Shown here piece by piece: positions 1 through 9,934 of a stretch of 64,000 nt of DNA (positions are counted from its first letter, which is position 1; each line of letters starts with the position of its first letter). Origin of the DNA: Smittium culicis (Eukaryota > Kickxellomycota > Harpellomycetes > Harpellales > Legeriomycetaceae). A program made the position numbers and the translations under genes. The notes under the pieces were generated by a model. It was not told where the DNA came from. It worked only from the letters and a program-made list of their open reading frames with translations, and ran no database searches. The stretch is taken from positions 1 through 64,000 of the forward strand of contig LSSN01000044.1 of assembly GCA_001970855.1 (NCBI GenBank), written 5' to 3'.

Positions 1-50
1 ATAACCGAAAAAGATAAAATATATAATAAACCATTTTTATACTTTACAGA

Positions 51-496
51 TGTAACACCCTGTGTCTATAAGTTAATCTGGATCACCCGGTTCGAATTCC
101 GGTTTATTAAATTTTTGAATATAATTATTTCTGAAGCATTGGTCTACAGTTAATCTTACGGATTAACTGAATTCCAAGCGAATTCATTGGCAGATAACGG
201 TAACTTCTATTGAAGTAAGTTACAAGGCGTTATGGCAATGAAAGAAAGAAATAAATTCAAGAAGAAATAAATAAGATTCGAATCCCGCAAAAAGGAGATG
301 GAGACTCTCTATTATATTTTCTAGTGAACTACTATACCTAATAATAAAGTAAGTACACTATTATTCTTCTTTTATCACCCTCTACAAGTACAAAATGACC
401 ACAGACACAATTAGAACTATCATTTTTGGCCGTAACACATTATTGTTACGCACTACCTATTGTATAATGGGCACTGAGAGCCCCAATTGCTCGACA
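51..496 (+). repeat. 5' long terminal repeat (left copy)
   Basis: This copy aligns with 5401-5846 at a constant offset of 5350. Between 56 and 130 there are 11 differences in 75 positions. Between 131 and 496 there are only 3 in 366, at 154, 478 and 480. The sequences upstream of about 51 and downstream of 496 do not match the other copy, as expected of LTR limits. The repeat contains the gag start codon at 395. It also carries a small hairpin at 210-233 (GTAACTT pairing with AAGTTAC) and a tRNA T-arm-like palindrome at 87-102. No clear primer-binding site follows it. Confidence 0.8.
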
Positions 497-1276
497 TAGC
501 GCTCCTACCTAGGCATAGAAATTACCGCTGTGCCCAAAGGATGGAATCTCTACCAGACTGATATGGTAGCCCAAGGTACTCCGGATATCTGCTATGATGT
601 ATACAGCGCATCTGTATCTAATTTAGGAAACTGCTCTTATGAACTGAGGATGTCGGACGTTCCAACTACGGGTATAATTCAAAAACATTCAGGCCTGGAA
701 GAGGTACTAAGAAGCCTCAAGAAGCTATCAATTTCTGATCCGGAAAAGAAAGGCGTACCTGAGGATTGGGTCAGACAGCCGCCTGAATTATTTTCAGGGA
801 AATGGGACGAGAACGTTACAAAATTTCTCAAATCCTTCACCGCCCCCGTAGATAGGATGAAACTAAATCTAGAGAGTGCGGAACTTATCTCACATTTCAA
901 GGAGTATCTAAAAAGTGAGGCCCTGAGAATTTCTGATCCCCTTGCAGTAATATATCCTGAACGGAATGAGTTTGTGGAGAAATTTTCGGACAGATTTAAC
1001 GGTAAGGAACGAATTAAACGCGCTAAAGCGGAGCTGGTAAAGCTAAATCTGTATTCTGAAGAGGTTCTATTTATTTTTGCCAGACTTAAGGCAATATTTG
1101 ACGCTATGGATTTAACTGACCAAACAGAACAAATCACCGAGATATTGAAGAAAGCAACCACAATGGATAGAAATCGGATTTTAGACAAGGGTCTGGAGAC
1201 ATTCAGAAAAGTAATGGAATACTTCTTGACTGAGAAGACCACCAAAAGAGGTTCGGAAAGTCTAAAAGAGAATTAG
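395..1276 (+). pseudogene. gag: Gag capsid region, broken by a nonsense codon
   Basis: The reading frame opens with ATG at 395 inside the left repeat. It meets TAG at 497-499 after 34 codons and then continues in the same frame from 500 to a TAG at 1274. The downstream part has a capsid-like helical, charged composition, with a PPELFSGKWDENV segment resembling the start of gypsy Gag capsids and a motif of the type E.F...F...L. The nucleocapsid knuckle lies downstream in another frame, so the TAG near 1276 probably marks a frame change rather than a natural end. The Gag assignment rests on position and composition plus the adjacent knuckle. Confidence 0.75.
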
Positions 1277-1278
1277 CT

Positions 1279-2082
1279 ATGTACAGCAATTCTAAGCACT
1301 CGAACAGCCAGCCAGATCAACTCTCTCCGAAAAGCCAATTAAAAATTGTCACTACTTCTTCGGGCAAGTATATGGCCAGAATCAAGTGTTTTCGCTGCGA
1401 ATTAACAGGGCACTATTCTAGGGATTGCCCTACATATGCAAGTAAAGCTACAAATGAAATTACCGAAACCAAAAATCCTAAGCATGAAAACACTAGGGTA
1501 AGAAAGATACCGTTCAGTACGGGTATCACAGCTCCAGAAAGCAAAAGGCTGGACGTCAGCAATACCCCTACCCCTATACGTAAACTGTTAGAAAAGAAGC
1601 TAGATGTAAATCTAGTAGAATTAAGGAATCAATATGAATCCACAAAAGAGGTAACTGCAGTCACGGGTATTGTGGAAGTTAACGGAATAACTTCAAAATT
1701 TCAATATGACAGTGCGCCTCAGTAAACATAATATCCGAAAATCTGGCTTGCTCGATGGAATTGGGACCGGTGATGAATTGTGCGGTAAAAATAATGCCGA
1801 TAAACTGCATAAGTCAGCCTGTCAAGCTGTTACCAAACGTGAAACTGAGGTTCAAGGAATTCGAGTGTAGCACAGACTTACACGCTAAAGACACATAAGA
1901 AAAATTTGCTCCTTTTGGGTATCGGACTTTTCGCCAAGATAGGGGCAGAAGTATCAATAAAGGATAGACAGATGGTGATCGAGTCAGGAGATTCTACGCA
2001 CCGAATACCTCTGAACTTAGAGACACGTGAGTTATCAAAAATACAGGCTCCGCATGAGGTTCTCAATACGGATGACTCTAAG
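1279..2082 (+). pseudogene. Gag nucleocapsid knuckle and aspartic protease, frameshifted
   Basis: A zinc knuckle CFRCELTGHYSRDC (CX2CX4HX4C) lies at about 1387-1428. The protease begins around 1660. Its catalytic triplet D-S-G is damaged: the sequence reads D-S and then loses frame at about 1714, as if one base were missing, and runs into a stop at 1723-1725. Protease-like coding continues in frame 3 (1716-1898), then returns to frame 1 near 1894, where the typical hydrophobic LLLLG segment is found. The frame ends with TAA at 2083. The enzyme cannot be made from this copy. Family calls rest on visible motifs and order. Confidence 0.8.
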
Positions 2083-2085
2083 TAA

Positions 2086-3765
2086 AAACTAGTGAATCCA
2101 AAGCTCAGCTCAGAGATGGATCACGCTCTGAATGAGATATTGAGTAAATATCAGGATTCGTTCGCCGATAAGCTAGAAGAGTTAAACGTTGCAAAAGTCG
2201 ACCCTTGCGAGACAGAGCTACTGAGTAATAACCGGATCAGTCTGAAGTCTTACAAACTAGCTAAAAGGCTACAGGACGAAGTTTTAGCTCAGCTCCGCGA
2301 AATGGAGTCGCAAGGTGTAATAATAACTTCTAGGAGTCCGTACAGCTTCCCTATGGTAGTGGTGCGAAATAATGATGGTAAAAAGCGGATCTGCGTTGAT
2401 TTTAGAAAGTTAAACGCTGTAACGAAGAAGGACTTCTATCCCCAACCCAATATCGAAGAACTTTTTAGGAAGTTGACCGGTTCCGCATACTTCTCAACCT
2501 TGGACGCGCTGTCTGGGTACTGGCAGATTCCTCTGGATGGGAAAACCCAAGAGCTCACTGCTTTCTCCCCGGGGCCCGGCCTAGGACTCTATCAGTTTAC
2601 GGTGATGCCATTTGGCTTAACCAACGCGCCGTCAATATTCCAAAGAACGATGGAATGTATTCTAGATCCTGTTTTATGGAAGTGTGCGCTGATATTTATA
2701 GATGACATTATAGTATTCAGCAAGAGCTGGACAGAGCACCTGGAAAATCTTCGAGAAGTAATGAAATTACTTAAGGAAGCCGGATTAAAATTGCATATTA
2801 ATAAATGTAGATTTGGATACCAGGAAGTGAAATATCTAGGTCATATCGTAAACACTAGCGGAATTCTACCAGATCCAGAGAAATTGTCTGCGGTAGAAAA
2901 TATCAATTCACCAAAGGATCAGGCGGCCGTCAAAAGTTTTTTAGGCCTTATAGGATATTATCGAAATTTTGTGAAAAATTTCTCAGTGATTTCAAAACCT
3001 TTGACTGACTTGTTAAAAAAAGAGGTAGTGTTCGATTGGAATGACACTCATTTGAAATCCTTTAACATACTGAAGCAAACCCTCCTCTCATCCCCGTTAT
3101 TACAGTATCCGGATTAGTCCGAAAAATTCACACTGATAACCGACGCATCTACAAAGGGTATCCGAGCCATCTTAGCCCAAGGAAAGGATGGCAGAGAAAA
3201 ATTGATCTGTTATGACAGCAGAACGTTACAACCTGCTGAGTCGAACTATTCAATCACGCATCTAGAAGGGTTAGCTGTGGTTAGGGCAGTATAACACTTC
3301 CATTTCTACCTCTACGGTCGAAAATTCGAAGTGATAACCGATCACATAGCGTTGACTACATTTTTTTCGAACGAAATAAATAAAGGAAGACTCGGACGGT
3401 GGATAGTAAGATTAAGCCACTATGATTTCACAGTTAAACACAAGGAAGGAAAGTCAAACCCTACCGACTTCCTAAGCCGTTTTCCTTGGCAAGACATTCC
3501 GCCTGCGGTCTATGAGGTCATGTATGTTACCACCGAGCAGTACCGTGAATTTAAGGATAGAATTCTTCAAGCCGAGAGCTCTATGCAGTTGGGAACAAAC
3601 ACTACTGAGCAGGAAGGACTTACTGAAAATTTTAGTACATCCGGAAGCAATATCTATTTTAAACGTAAAGATCGATTAGTGAAGTACATCCCACCAGAAG
3701 AACTGCGCTCTAGTATATTGAAGATACACGAGGAGCAAAATCAAAATGTATACAGTACTTTATAA
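2086..3765 (+). pseudogene. pol: Reverse transcriptase and RNase H, with stops
   Basis: The region has the Ty3-type RT block. It includes ICVDFRKLNA, the TLDALSGYWQIPL segment, MPFGLTNAPSIFQ and the catalytic FIDD at about 2695-2706, followed by the thumb (FLGLIGYYRNFV). Frame 1 is open from 2086 to a TAG at 3115. RNase H follows in the same frame with TDAS, a TAA at 3292, then ITDHIAL and the terminal DFLSR motif, ending at TAA 3763. The RT core itself looks intact over 340 residues. Breaks therefore lie mainly at domain borders. The frame before it also ends in a nonsense TAA at 2083, so no fusion protein can be read through. Confidence 0.92.
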
Positions 3766-4841
3766 GCATTAACCAACCACTACTACATTCCGGGTTCCTA
3801 CTCAATCGTTAAGTAAATAGTAGAACAGCGTGAAAGTTGCCAGAGAAACAATTTTGCGGTGAGGCGGACAACAAATTTTCAGGGAATTCAAGTTTCTGGT
3901 CCCTTCCAAACGTGGGGTATCGATGTCGCCGGACCGCTTCCCGCTACCAAAATCTACAAAAATAAGTATATAATAGTGGCTGTAGACTACTTCACCAAGT
4001 GGCTGGTAGTTGTGGTCGTCCCGGAAGTAAACGCTAGTGTGATAGTCGCGTTCATCTGCGAACAAATTCTGGCTGCCTTTGGAGTTCCAAGCGTTCTTGA
4101 ATCAGATAGAGGAACGTATCTGAGTAATGAGCTCATTGCAACTCTCAATCGATATCTAGGTATTAACCATAAACCAGTTACAGCATACCGACCTCAAGCA
4201 AACGGACAAATCGAGCGAACCATACAGTCTTTCGAGCAAATTTTTAGGGAAATATGCAATCAAGACTAGGAAAATTGGGATGTATATATATGAAGGACTC
4301 TACTAGCCTTATGAACTTCAAGCCATCGAACGTTAGGAACAACTCCGGCTGAAATTGTGTACGGCTTGGATTTAGTAACTCCCGCAGTTTGGCAAAGTCA
4401 ATCCTTACCTATGGAAAATGGTATAAGAGATAACTTTGAAAACAGAGTAAGTTTCTGAGTGAAATCCTGCCCACCTACAGGAAAGCTGCTTATAACTCCA
4501 GGGTTTAGAGTGAAACTATTGAGGCGCAATACTACAACAAAAAGGTACGGCCCCGAAAATTCAAAATCGGAGATCAAGTGTTGAAAGCGTTAGCAGAACC
4601 GTATAGCACCCTAGGTGACAGATCGGTCGGTCCATTTGAAGTAAGTTCAATATTAGGCGACGGAGTGTACGAAATAACCGACACAAAAGGGAACTCTGAC
4701 AACGTACACAGCGATCGGCTTACGAGATACTCGTCAGCAAGAGGGATGGTACCTATTTTAAGAACCGGGCAAGCTCGATCAACTTTACCAGCCCTAATCC
4801 GCCCATTTAAACGAAAAGTACACGAGGGTGTGTTATTTTAA
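3766..4841 (+). pseudogene. int: Integrase, core plus GPF tail, broken
   Basis: The zinc-binding HHCC part lies across stops at 3763 and 3814 and is degenerate: only one of the two expected cysteines is evident, in SCQR. The core is open from 3817 to 4266, with GIDVAGPL, ESDRG and NGQIERT giving the D,D,E catalytic residues in normal order. A TAG follows at 4267. Between 4270 and 4577 coding similarity jumps between frames, for example TPAEIVYG near 4343. A last open piece, 4578-4841, carries a GPFEV motif like the GPF/Y module of chromovirus integrases. I see no chromodomain. Confidence 0.88.
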
Positions 4842-4851
4842 GTGGGGAGAA
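4841..4851 (+). other. Polypurine-tract-like run
   Basis: AGTGGGGAGAA lies directly after the last pol stop. Its sequence resembles a retroelement polypurine tract that primes plus-strand synthesis. However, it sits about 550 bases before the right direct repeat, whereas a polypurine tract normally abuts the LTR. Either the true LTR is longer than the visible repeat or this is a coincidental purine run. Confidence 0.35.
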
Positions 4852-5400
4852 TTTCGGATAATACCATAACATATTGGTAGTATGCCGATGTTTACTTAGT
4901 TATTTTACTTATTTCTATTTTATTAGTTTTTATTTATTATTAAATTTTCAATTATACCGCCGGGTGGTACAACGGATGTAACTGTCGCCAGATACATATA
5001 GTTTTGCTGTTCTTCGAGTCCTCTTTACGACCCTTTGCCTTAAGTATTCGGTGTAACTCATTTTACCACGCTGGAAATTATAATTAATTATTAATCCTTA
5101 TAATTCTCCTTATAATTTTCTATAATATGATTATATTATTTAAAGATGGTTTATTGTATGAATCCCCAAAAATAAAATAATAGATAGATTTATTCTAATA
5201 ATTAATCAAAGGTTCTTTAGGGAACCAAGAACTGCTCTTTAATCTAAATTCATAGATTCGAATATTTATATTCGAATCTCTTTTCCCGATTACGTTTGAA
5301 ATCATTTGTTTTTCCCACTTTTAATTTATTTTACCTAAAACAAATATATAAAATTATGTAAAATATATCTTATACTTTAATTTAATTTTCCATTTGCCGA
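4852..5400 (+). other. 3' noncoding part of the LTR element
   Basis: This AT-rich stretch has no open frame, lying between the pol end and the right repeat. It holds a tRNA-like pair of boxes near 4965-5026 (a GGTGGTACAACGG A-box-like string and a GTTCTTCGAGTCC B-box-like string), a short GGTTCTTTAGGGAACC hairpin at 5210-5225, and a strong palindrome at 5255-5278. The tRNA-like part does not fold into a complete cloverleaf by eye. Confidence 0.5.
5255..5278. repeat. Perfect 11-bp inverted repeat
   Basis: Arms GATTCGAATAT and ATATTCGAATC are separated by TT. It would form a very tight hairpin or serve as a symmetric binding site. It lies in the noncoding 3' part of the LTR element. Confidence 0.8.
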
Positions 5401-5846
5401 AATACCACCCTGTGTGCTTAAGTTAATCTGGGTGGCCCGGTTTGAATCCCGGTTTATTTCATTTTTGAATATAGTTATTTCTGAAGCATTGGTCTACAGT
5501 TAACCTTACGGATTAACTGAATTCCAAGCGAATTCATTGGCAGATAACGGTAACTTCTATTGAAGTAAGTTACAAGGCGTTATGGCAATGAAAGAAAGAA
5601 ATAAATTCAAGAAGAAATAAATAAGATTCGAATCCCGCAAAAAGGAGATGGAGACTCTCTATTATATTTTCTAGTGAACTACTATACCTAATAATAAAGT
5701 AAGTACACTATTATTCTTCTTTTATCACCCTCTACAAGTACAAAATGACCACAGACACAATTAGAACTATCATTTTTGGCCGTAACACATTATTGTTACG
5801 CACTACCTATTGTATAATGGGCACTGATATCCCCAATTGCTCGACA
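5401..5846 (+). repeat. 3' long terminal repeat (right copy), includes gag start
   Basis: This is the partner of 51-496. The gag initiation codon appears here at 5745, followed by the same first 34 codons except for two residues. In this copy the frame is not stopped at codon 35. It runs on into flanking DNA as a 157-codon open frame ending at 6218. The continuation has no Gag similarity and is probably not a functional protein. Confidence 0.8.
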
Positions 5847-5942
5847 CTGCTCAGCAGCAGTACCTGGTCACCAAAGGAACGTACGTCTCAGTCATCGCCT
5901 ACTTCCTCGACACGAGCGTCCGAACCTCTCGACCACAGTCCC

Positions 5943-6529
5943 CTAGTATTTTTCCAAAAACATTTTGCTTATTATCGGATCGTTTCGGATAGCGGAAATC
6001 TTATCGCTATATTCTTTCGTCTCAGCCTTATACTCAGCGTACACAGAGTTCATTTCCTTGCGGAATTTCTTGCCTTCCTCGGTTATAGGTTTGTTCCCGT
6101 CAGAATCGCTGCTACATTCGGACAGTCGTGGTTCCCTTTTAACGACAACAACATGCTCCTCGTCGCTGAAGTCTATTGCTTCAGTACTCGCGGCTTCTTT
6201 TCGTTCATTTTCGGTTAGCAAAAATTTTTGATTCGAGATTTATAATCTGAATCGCAATTTTGAAAATCCTGATTTGAAGATGATTCGATCATCTTGTTTG
6301 AACTCTAGTTCACTTTGGTTGTGCTGCTCTAGATGTAGTCCTGGTTACTTTTAGACTTCAGTTTTATTTTCGAGATTTGAAATCTCGAATTGTGAATCTC
6401 GATCGTCGAAAATTTTTTTTCAGGATCGTAAATCGTGCTGGCTTCGGTTTGTTCCATGAACGCATTGTCTATGTCAACTGATATGGACTCGCTACTAAAC
6501 TCGTCTGAGCTTGATTTGATAATCTCCAT
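5943..6529 (-). pseudogene. Acidic gag-like relic, frameshifted
   Basis: On the minus strand two open pieces, 6529-6329 (66 codons) and 6221-5943 (92 codons), are joined by a similarly Ser/Asp-rich stretch in another frame. The residues are rich in S, D and E (for example SSSDEFSSESISVDID and SECSSDSDGNK), ending in a charged, probably helical segment (KKFRKEMNSVYAEYKAE). Such acidic N-termini are common in fungal retroelement Gag proteins, but no diagnostic motif is present. The relic abuts the right LTR in the opposite orientation. It could be an older element into which the Ty3 copy inserted. Its function is not recognised. Confidence 0.4.
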
Positions 6530-6800
6530 TGAAGATTTGCTCGATTGGTGATTCGGGAAAAAAAATTTTTTTAAAGTGTATAAAAATTTAATAAAATATG
6601 ACTGGTTGATTCCAGAAAAAAAGCTCAGATAACTTCGAAGGGAAATTTTGAATTCAAAGAATGTTATATTGAAATAATATAAATTTTTTCATTATTTCTG
6701 TAGATCGAAAAATAAAATAAAACTTTCAACAGTAGTCAAATTCGAATTATATTATAACGATAAAAGTATTAGGGTATATCATTCAAAAAATCATACAAAT

Positions 6801-7028
6801 ATGTCTATATATTTACCAACAACATCTAAAATTAGTAAAATATATAAAATAGCTGCAGAAATGAAAATTGATATTTCAAGCAAACAAATTTACTCAAAAA
6901 TAGTCTATTATGAGAAAAAAAATAAAACATTTAGTGAAGTTACTGTTGATCAGCTGTCCTGTCTGAGTGAAAAATATAATAATAATCCCGACCCTGATTA
7001 TGTCGTGCGTTTTTGGTCATGGATTTGA
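6801..7028 (+). pseudogene. Small unrecognised open frame, possible gene relic
   Basis: This 75-codon frame starts with ATG. Its composition is less biased than the surrounding AT-rich DNA and includes a NNNPDPDYVVRFWSW ending. No family is recognised. Further coding-like islands on the same strand follow at about 7187-7257, 7301-7396 and 7862-8053, the last preceded by a splice-acceptor-like CTCACAG. Together they could be remnants of one decayed gene. Open runs of this length do arise by chance in DNA of this composition, so the call is weak. Confidence 0.25.
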
Positions 7029-9570
7029 AAGGAAAAAAGTTGAAATTATTTATTAGTACGAAAAATCTGATTTCACAATTGAAAAATAATTATAAAATAT
7101 AATTAGATATGACTTATAAATTATTTTATCTAAATAATCCTATTTTTATACTTTGAATTAGCGACCCTAAAGTATAATTTACATTTATCATTGTCGGAAC
7201 TTTACCCAATGACTCGGAAAAAACAATTCTAGACACATTTAACGAAATAAAATGGAAATGAATAAGTTTGAATATAAATTTAGAATTGATTGGTTACTTT
7301 CAGATTCTGCGCCTAGCTTCACATCCGCTCTCAAAATATATAGCCCAAATTTACTGAGAGTAAACTGTTGGGCATATGTTATTAGGAATATAAACTAGTG
7401 TCTAAAACTCGTCAAATCAGAAATCAAAATCAAAATCAAATAAGATTTTAAAAAAAATTAACTTTCATTCAATGAAAGTGTCTTTATTTCCGCTTGGAAA
7501 CTTTTTTAAGCCAAATGGTTGAAAATTCCTGGACTTAGTATAAGCCTGAATAAGCTATTAAGTAACTATTTTTATTTTAATGGAAATTTTTTTAAAGACT
7601 ATTGTACCTTTGAAACTAGTACAAATAACTCTTTAGGGAAGTTTAATCTCAAATTCAATCAAAAATACTTAGATTGGAAAAAATAAAAAATCAAATATAC
7701 TTAGTGACCACTTTTACTGAAATGATGAATGATATGAGTAAAACATAAATCTCATGATTAAATTTGAGAATATATGCTATAAACGAAACCGAAAATTTAA
7801 ATTATTTTTACTTTATAATAGTAGAACAAAAAGAAAAATGTAAAACTTTTTCTTACTCTCACAGATTTAAATCCAAGAAATATATTTAAAATAAAGGCAT
7901 TAAAATTCGGCGATTTTGATGAAATGACATCAATTTTTAACAAAATTTCTTTAGAAAGAGCAAAACGCAGCAGAATTTTATTCAGAGAAATATTTTACAC
8001 TTGTGCCAAATTTTTTAAGAGTGGAAGTATACACAAATTTATACACGCTTGAAGAATATTTAAGGACAGATGTTTTTGAATCGAATAATACCGAAAAAAT
8101 TAATAAAAAATGGTCGAAATAACTGAACACCGAATTCTAGCCATTTAAGATATTCTTATTAGCATTTATTTTTACTTTTTAAATTAAAGTTATTATTATG
8201 TATTAGTATAAATCTACCACAAGGAAAAAAAATGATTATAATAATATTATTGTTTATATAAAAATAAAATCGTATATAATTTTATTTGAAGTGAAAAGAA
8301 AAGCCCCAAGAAAAACAAAAACAGCAAAGAGAATAAGTCAAGTATAAAGAAATTGATAGATGATTTGACAATTAATTATTTAGAGGATTGAAAGGCGATT
8401 CGCCTATTTGGAATTTAATCGAGAATTGATTTAAATAGTGAAAATAACAACCTACGAAAGAAAAGCAAAACTTTATAAATCGAAAAAATTAAAATAATTT
8501 AGTGATGAATTGAAAACAAAGTTTAGTAGTTTTATATTTTTTTATTCAATACTTTAAACCTTAATTTTTTTTTGAGAAAACTTTCAGTATTTTTTCTCAT
8601 TAAATTAAAGCCCATTGAGCCTAAGAGGATTTCTCTGTAGCCGAAATAAATTTTAAAATCTTAAATCCTTAAATCCGTAATTGAAAATAAAGGTAAAGTA
8701 GTCAATAAAATATAATATTACTGTATATTCATGAAATAAATTACTGTAATGATTTAATATATATATGAATTAATGTGCATTTTTTTAAATAACATTTTTT
8801 CGATTTATTTAAACCCAATAAATCATTAAGATTGAGTTAATATAAAACACAGATATATTTATATGGATTTTATAATGTTCAAAATAGTAAATAATATAGT
8901 AAAAATCTTTTCTTTAGTGATTATATTTATTTGTAGGTAAAATTTAGGGATAAGGATATACGCTATTAATAAGCACTAAATTCATTTTAAAAATATCAAA
9001 TAGTTACCATTTCTATAACATTAAAACATTATTTCAAAAGAAGTGATAAAACACGAAATATTTTTTATTATTTATAGCGACTAATATACCGTTTGTGTTA
9101 GTAATTAATCATGATTAAGATAAAATACTTGTAGGTAGTTTTTGATATTATTTTTAGCTATTTATTTCTTCGGATTTAAACATATTTAACGAAACCCATT
9201 TTTCTAAAGAATTTTAATTGTATTAAAGTTTCATTTAATAAGAATGAGAATGAGATTAGGATAAGACTACTATTTACAATCACTTTGATTAATGGCATTT
9301 CACTGAATGATATTTAAAATACATTATAGAGTATATCTATAAATATCTTAAATGTCTAATTTTCAAAAAAAAAAAGATTTATGTCAATTATAAAAAATGA
9401 CTAACTATACTATGGAGCTAAATTGACTCTTTTCAAGCATACTTTAGAAAAAAAAAACGTCAAAAGATATAAAATATTCTTAATATCTAGAGCTCTTCGT
9501 TATAAGCTTTCTTTTGAGTAAAATTTACGATTAAAGTGAAATTATCAAAATATTTTATCAACTTAGATCA

Positions 9571-9650
9571 CATCCAATAATGATAACTTAATGGATGGAA
9601 TAAGAGATTAGTCTCATAATGAAACTTAAAATAAGATCATTCATTGGATG
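9571..9650. repeat. Nested inverted repeat
   Basis: CATCCAATAATGAT at 9571-9584 pairs with ATCATTCATTGGATG at 9636-9650, with one extra base. Between them GAGA-TTAG-TCTC forms an inner hairpin. The layout suggests a cruciform or a small inverted-repeat element. No coding capacity. Confidence 0.55.
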
Positions 9651-9914
9651 AAAGTAAAAATTTTAATTATAAAATATCCAATATAATTAAGATATAATTA
9701 TTTAATTTGATTTTAGATCAAAAATGTAAGTTTTGGCGATTTTATTATTGAAAATTATAAATATCTGGCGATTACTCTATAATCAATGTATTTTTTCTAA
9801 TATGTAAGTATTTTGTTTTAAACAGTGATGTTGAGTAATCTCCAAACTAAAAAAAAATTTTATCTCACTCTCAACTCTATAAATAAGGAAGTAGAATATA
9901 AGCATAATTAAATG

Positions 9915-9934
9915 ATTGGATATGATTATCCAAT
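9915..9934. repeat. 8-bp perfect hairpin
   Basis: ATTGGATA and TATCCAAT are separated by a TGAT loop. A second weaker hairpin follows at 9970-9995 (GGTATTT and AAATACC). Confidence 0.6.

Larger units (their letters stand above)
51..5846 (+). mobile_element. Decayed Ty3/gypsy LTR retrotransposon
   Basis: The domain order is Gag with a CCHC knuckle, aspartic protease, reverse transcriptase, RNase H, integrase with D,D,E, and a GPF-type integrase tail. This is the Ty3/gypsy (Metaviridae) order. Long direct repeats lie at 51-496 and 5401-5846. The left repeat begins TGTAACACCC, a common start for gypsy LTRs, and both copies end in CGACA. Coding is dead: in-frame stops lie at 497, 2083, 3115, 3292, 3763, 3814 and 4267, and frames change near 1276, 1714, 1894 and within 4270-4577. 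I found no target-site duplication. The coding inference is strong; the exact repeat limits are less sure because the first 80 bases of the two copies differ. Confidence 0.9.

Noticed and set aside
679..1245. 188-codon minus-strand open frame
   Set aside because: It is the shadow of gag; its Ser/Leu-rich composition mirrors the sense codons.
4960..5035. Possible tRNA gene
   Set aside because: A- and B-box-like strings are present, but no acceptor or anticodon stems could be paired.
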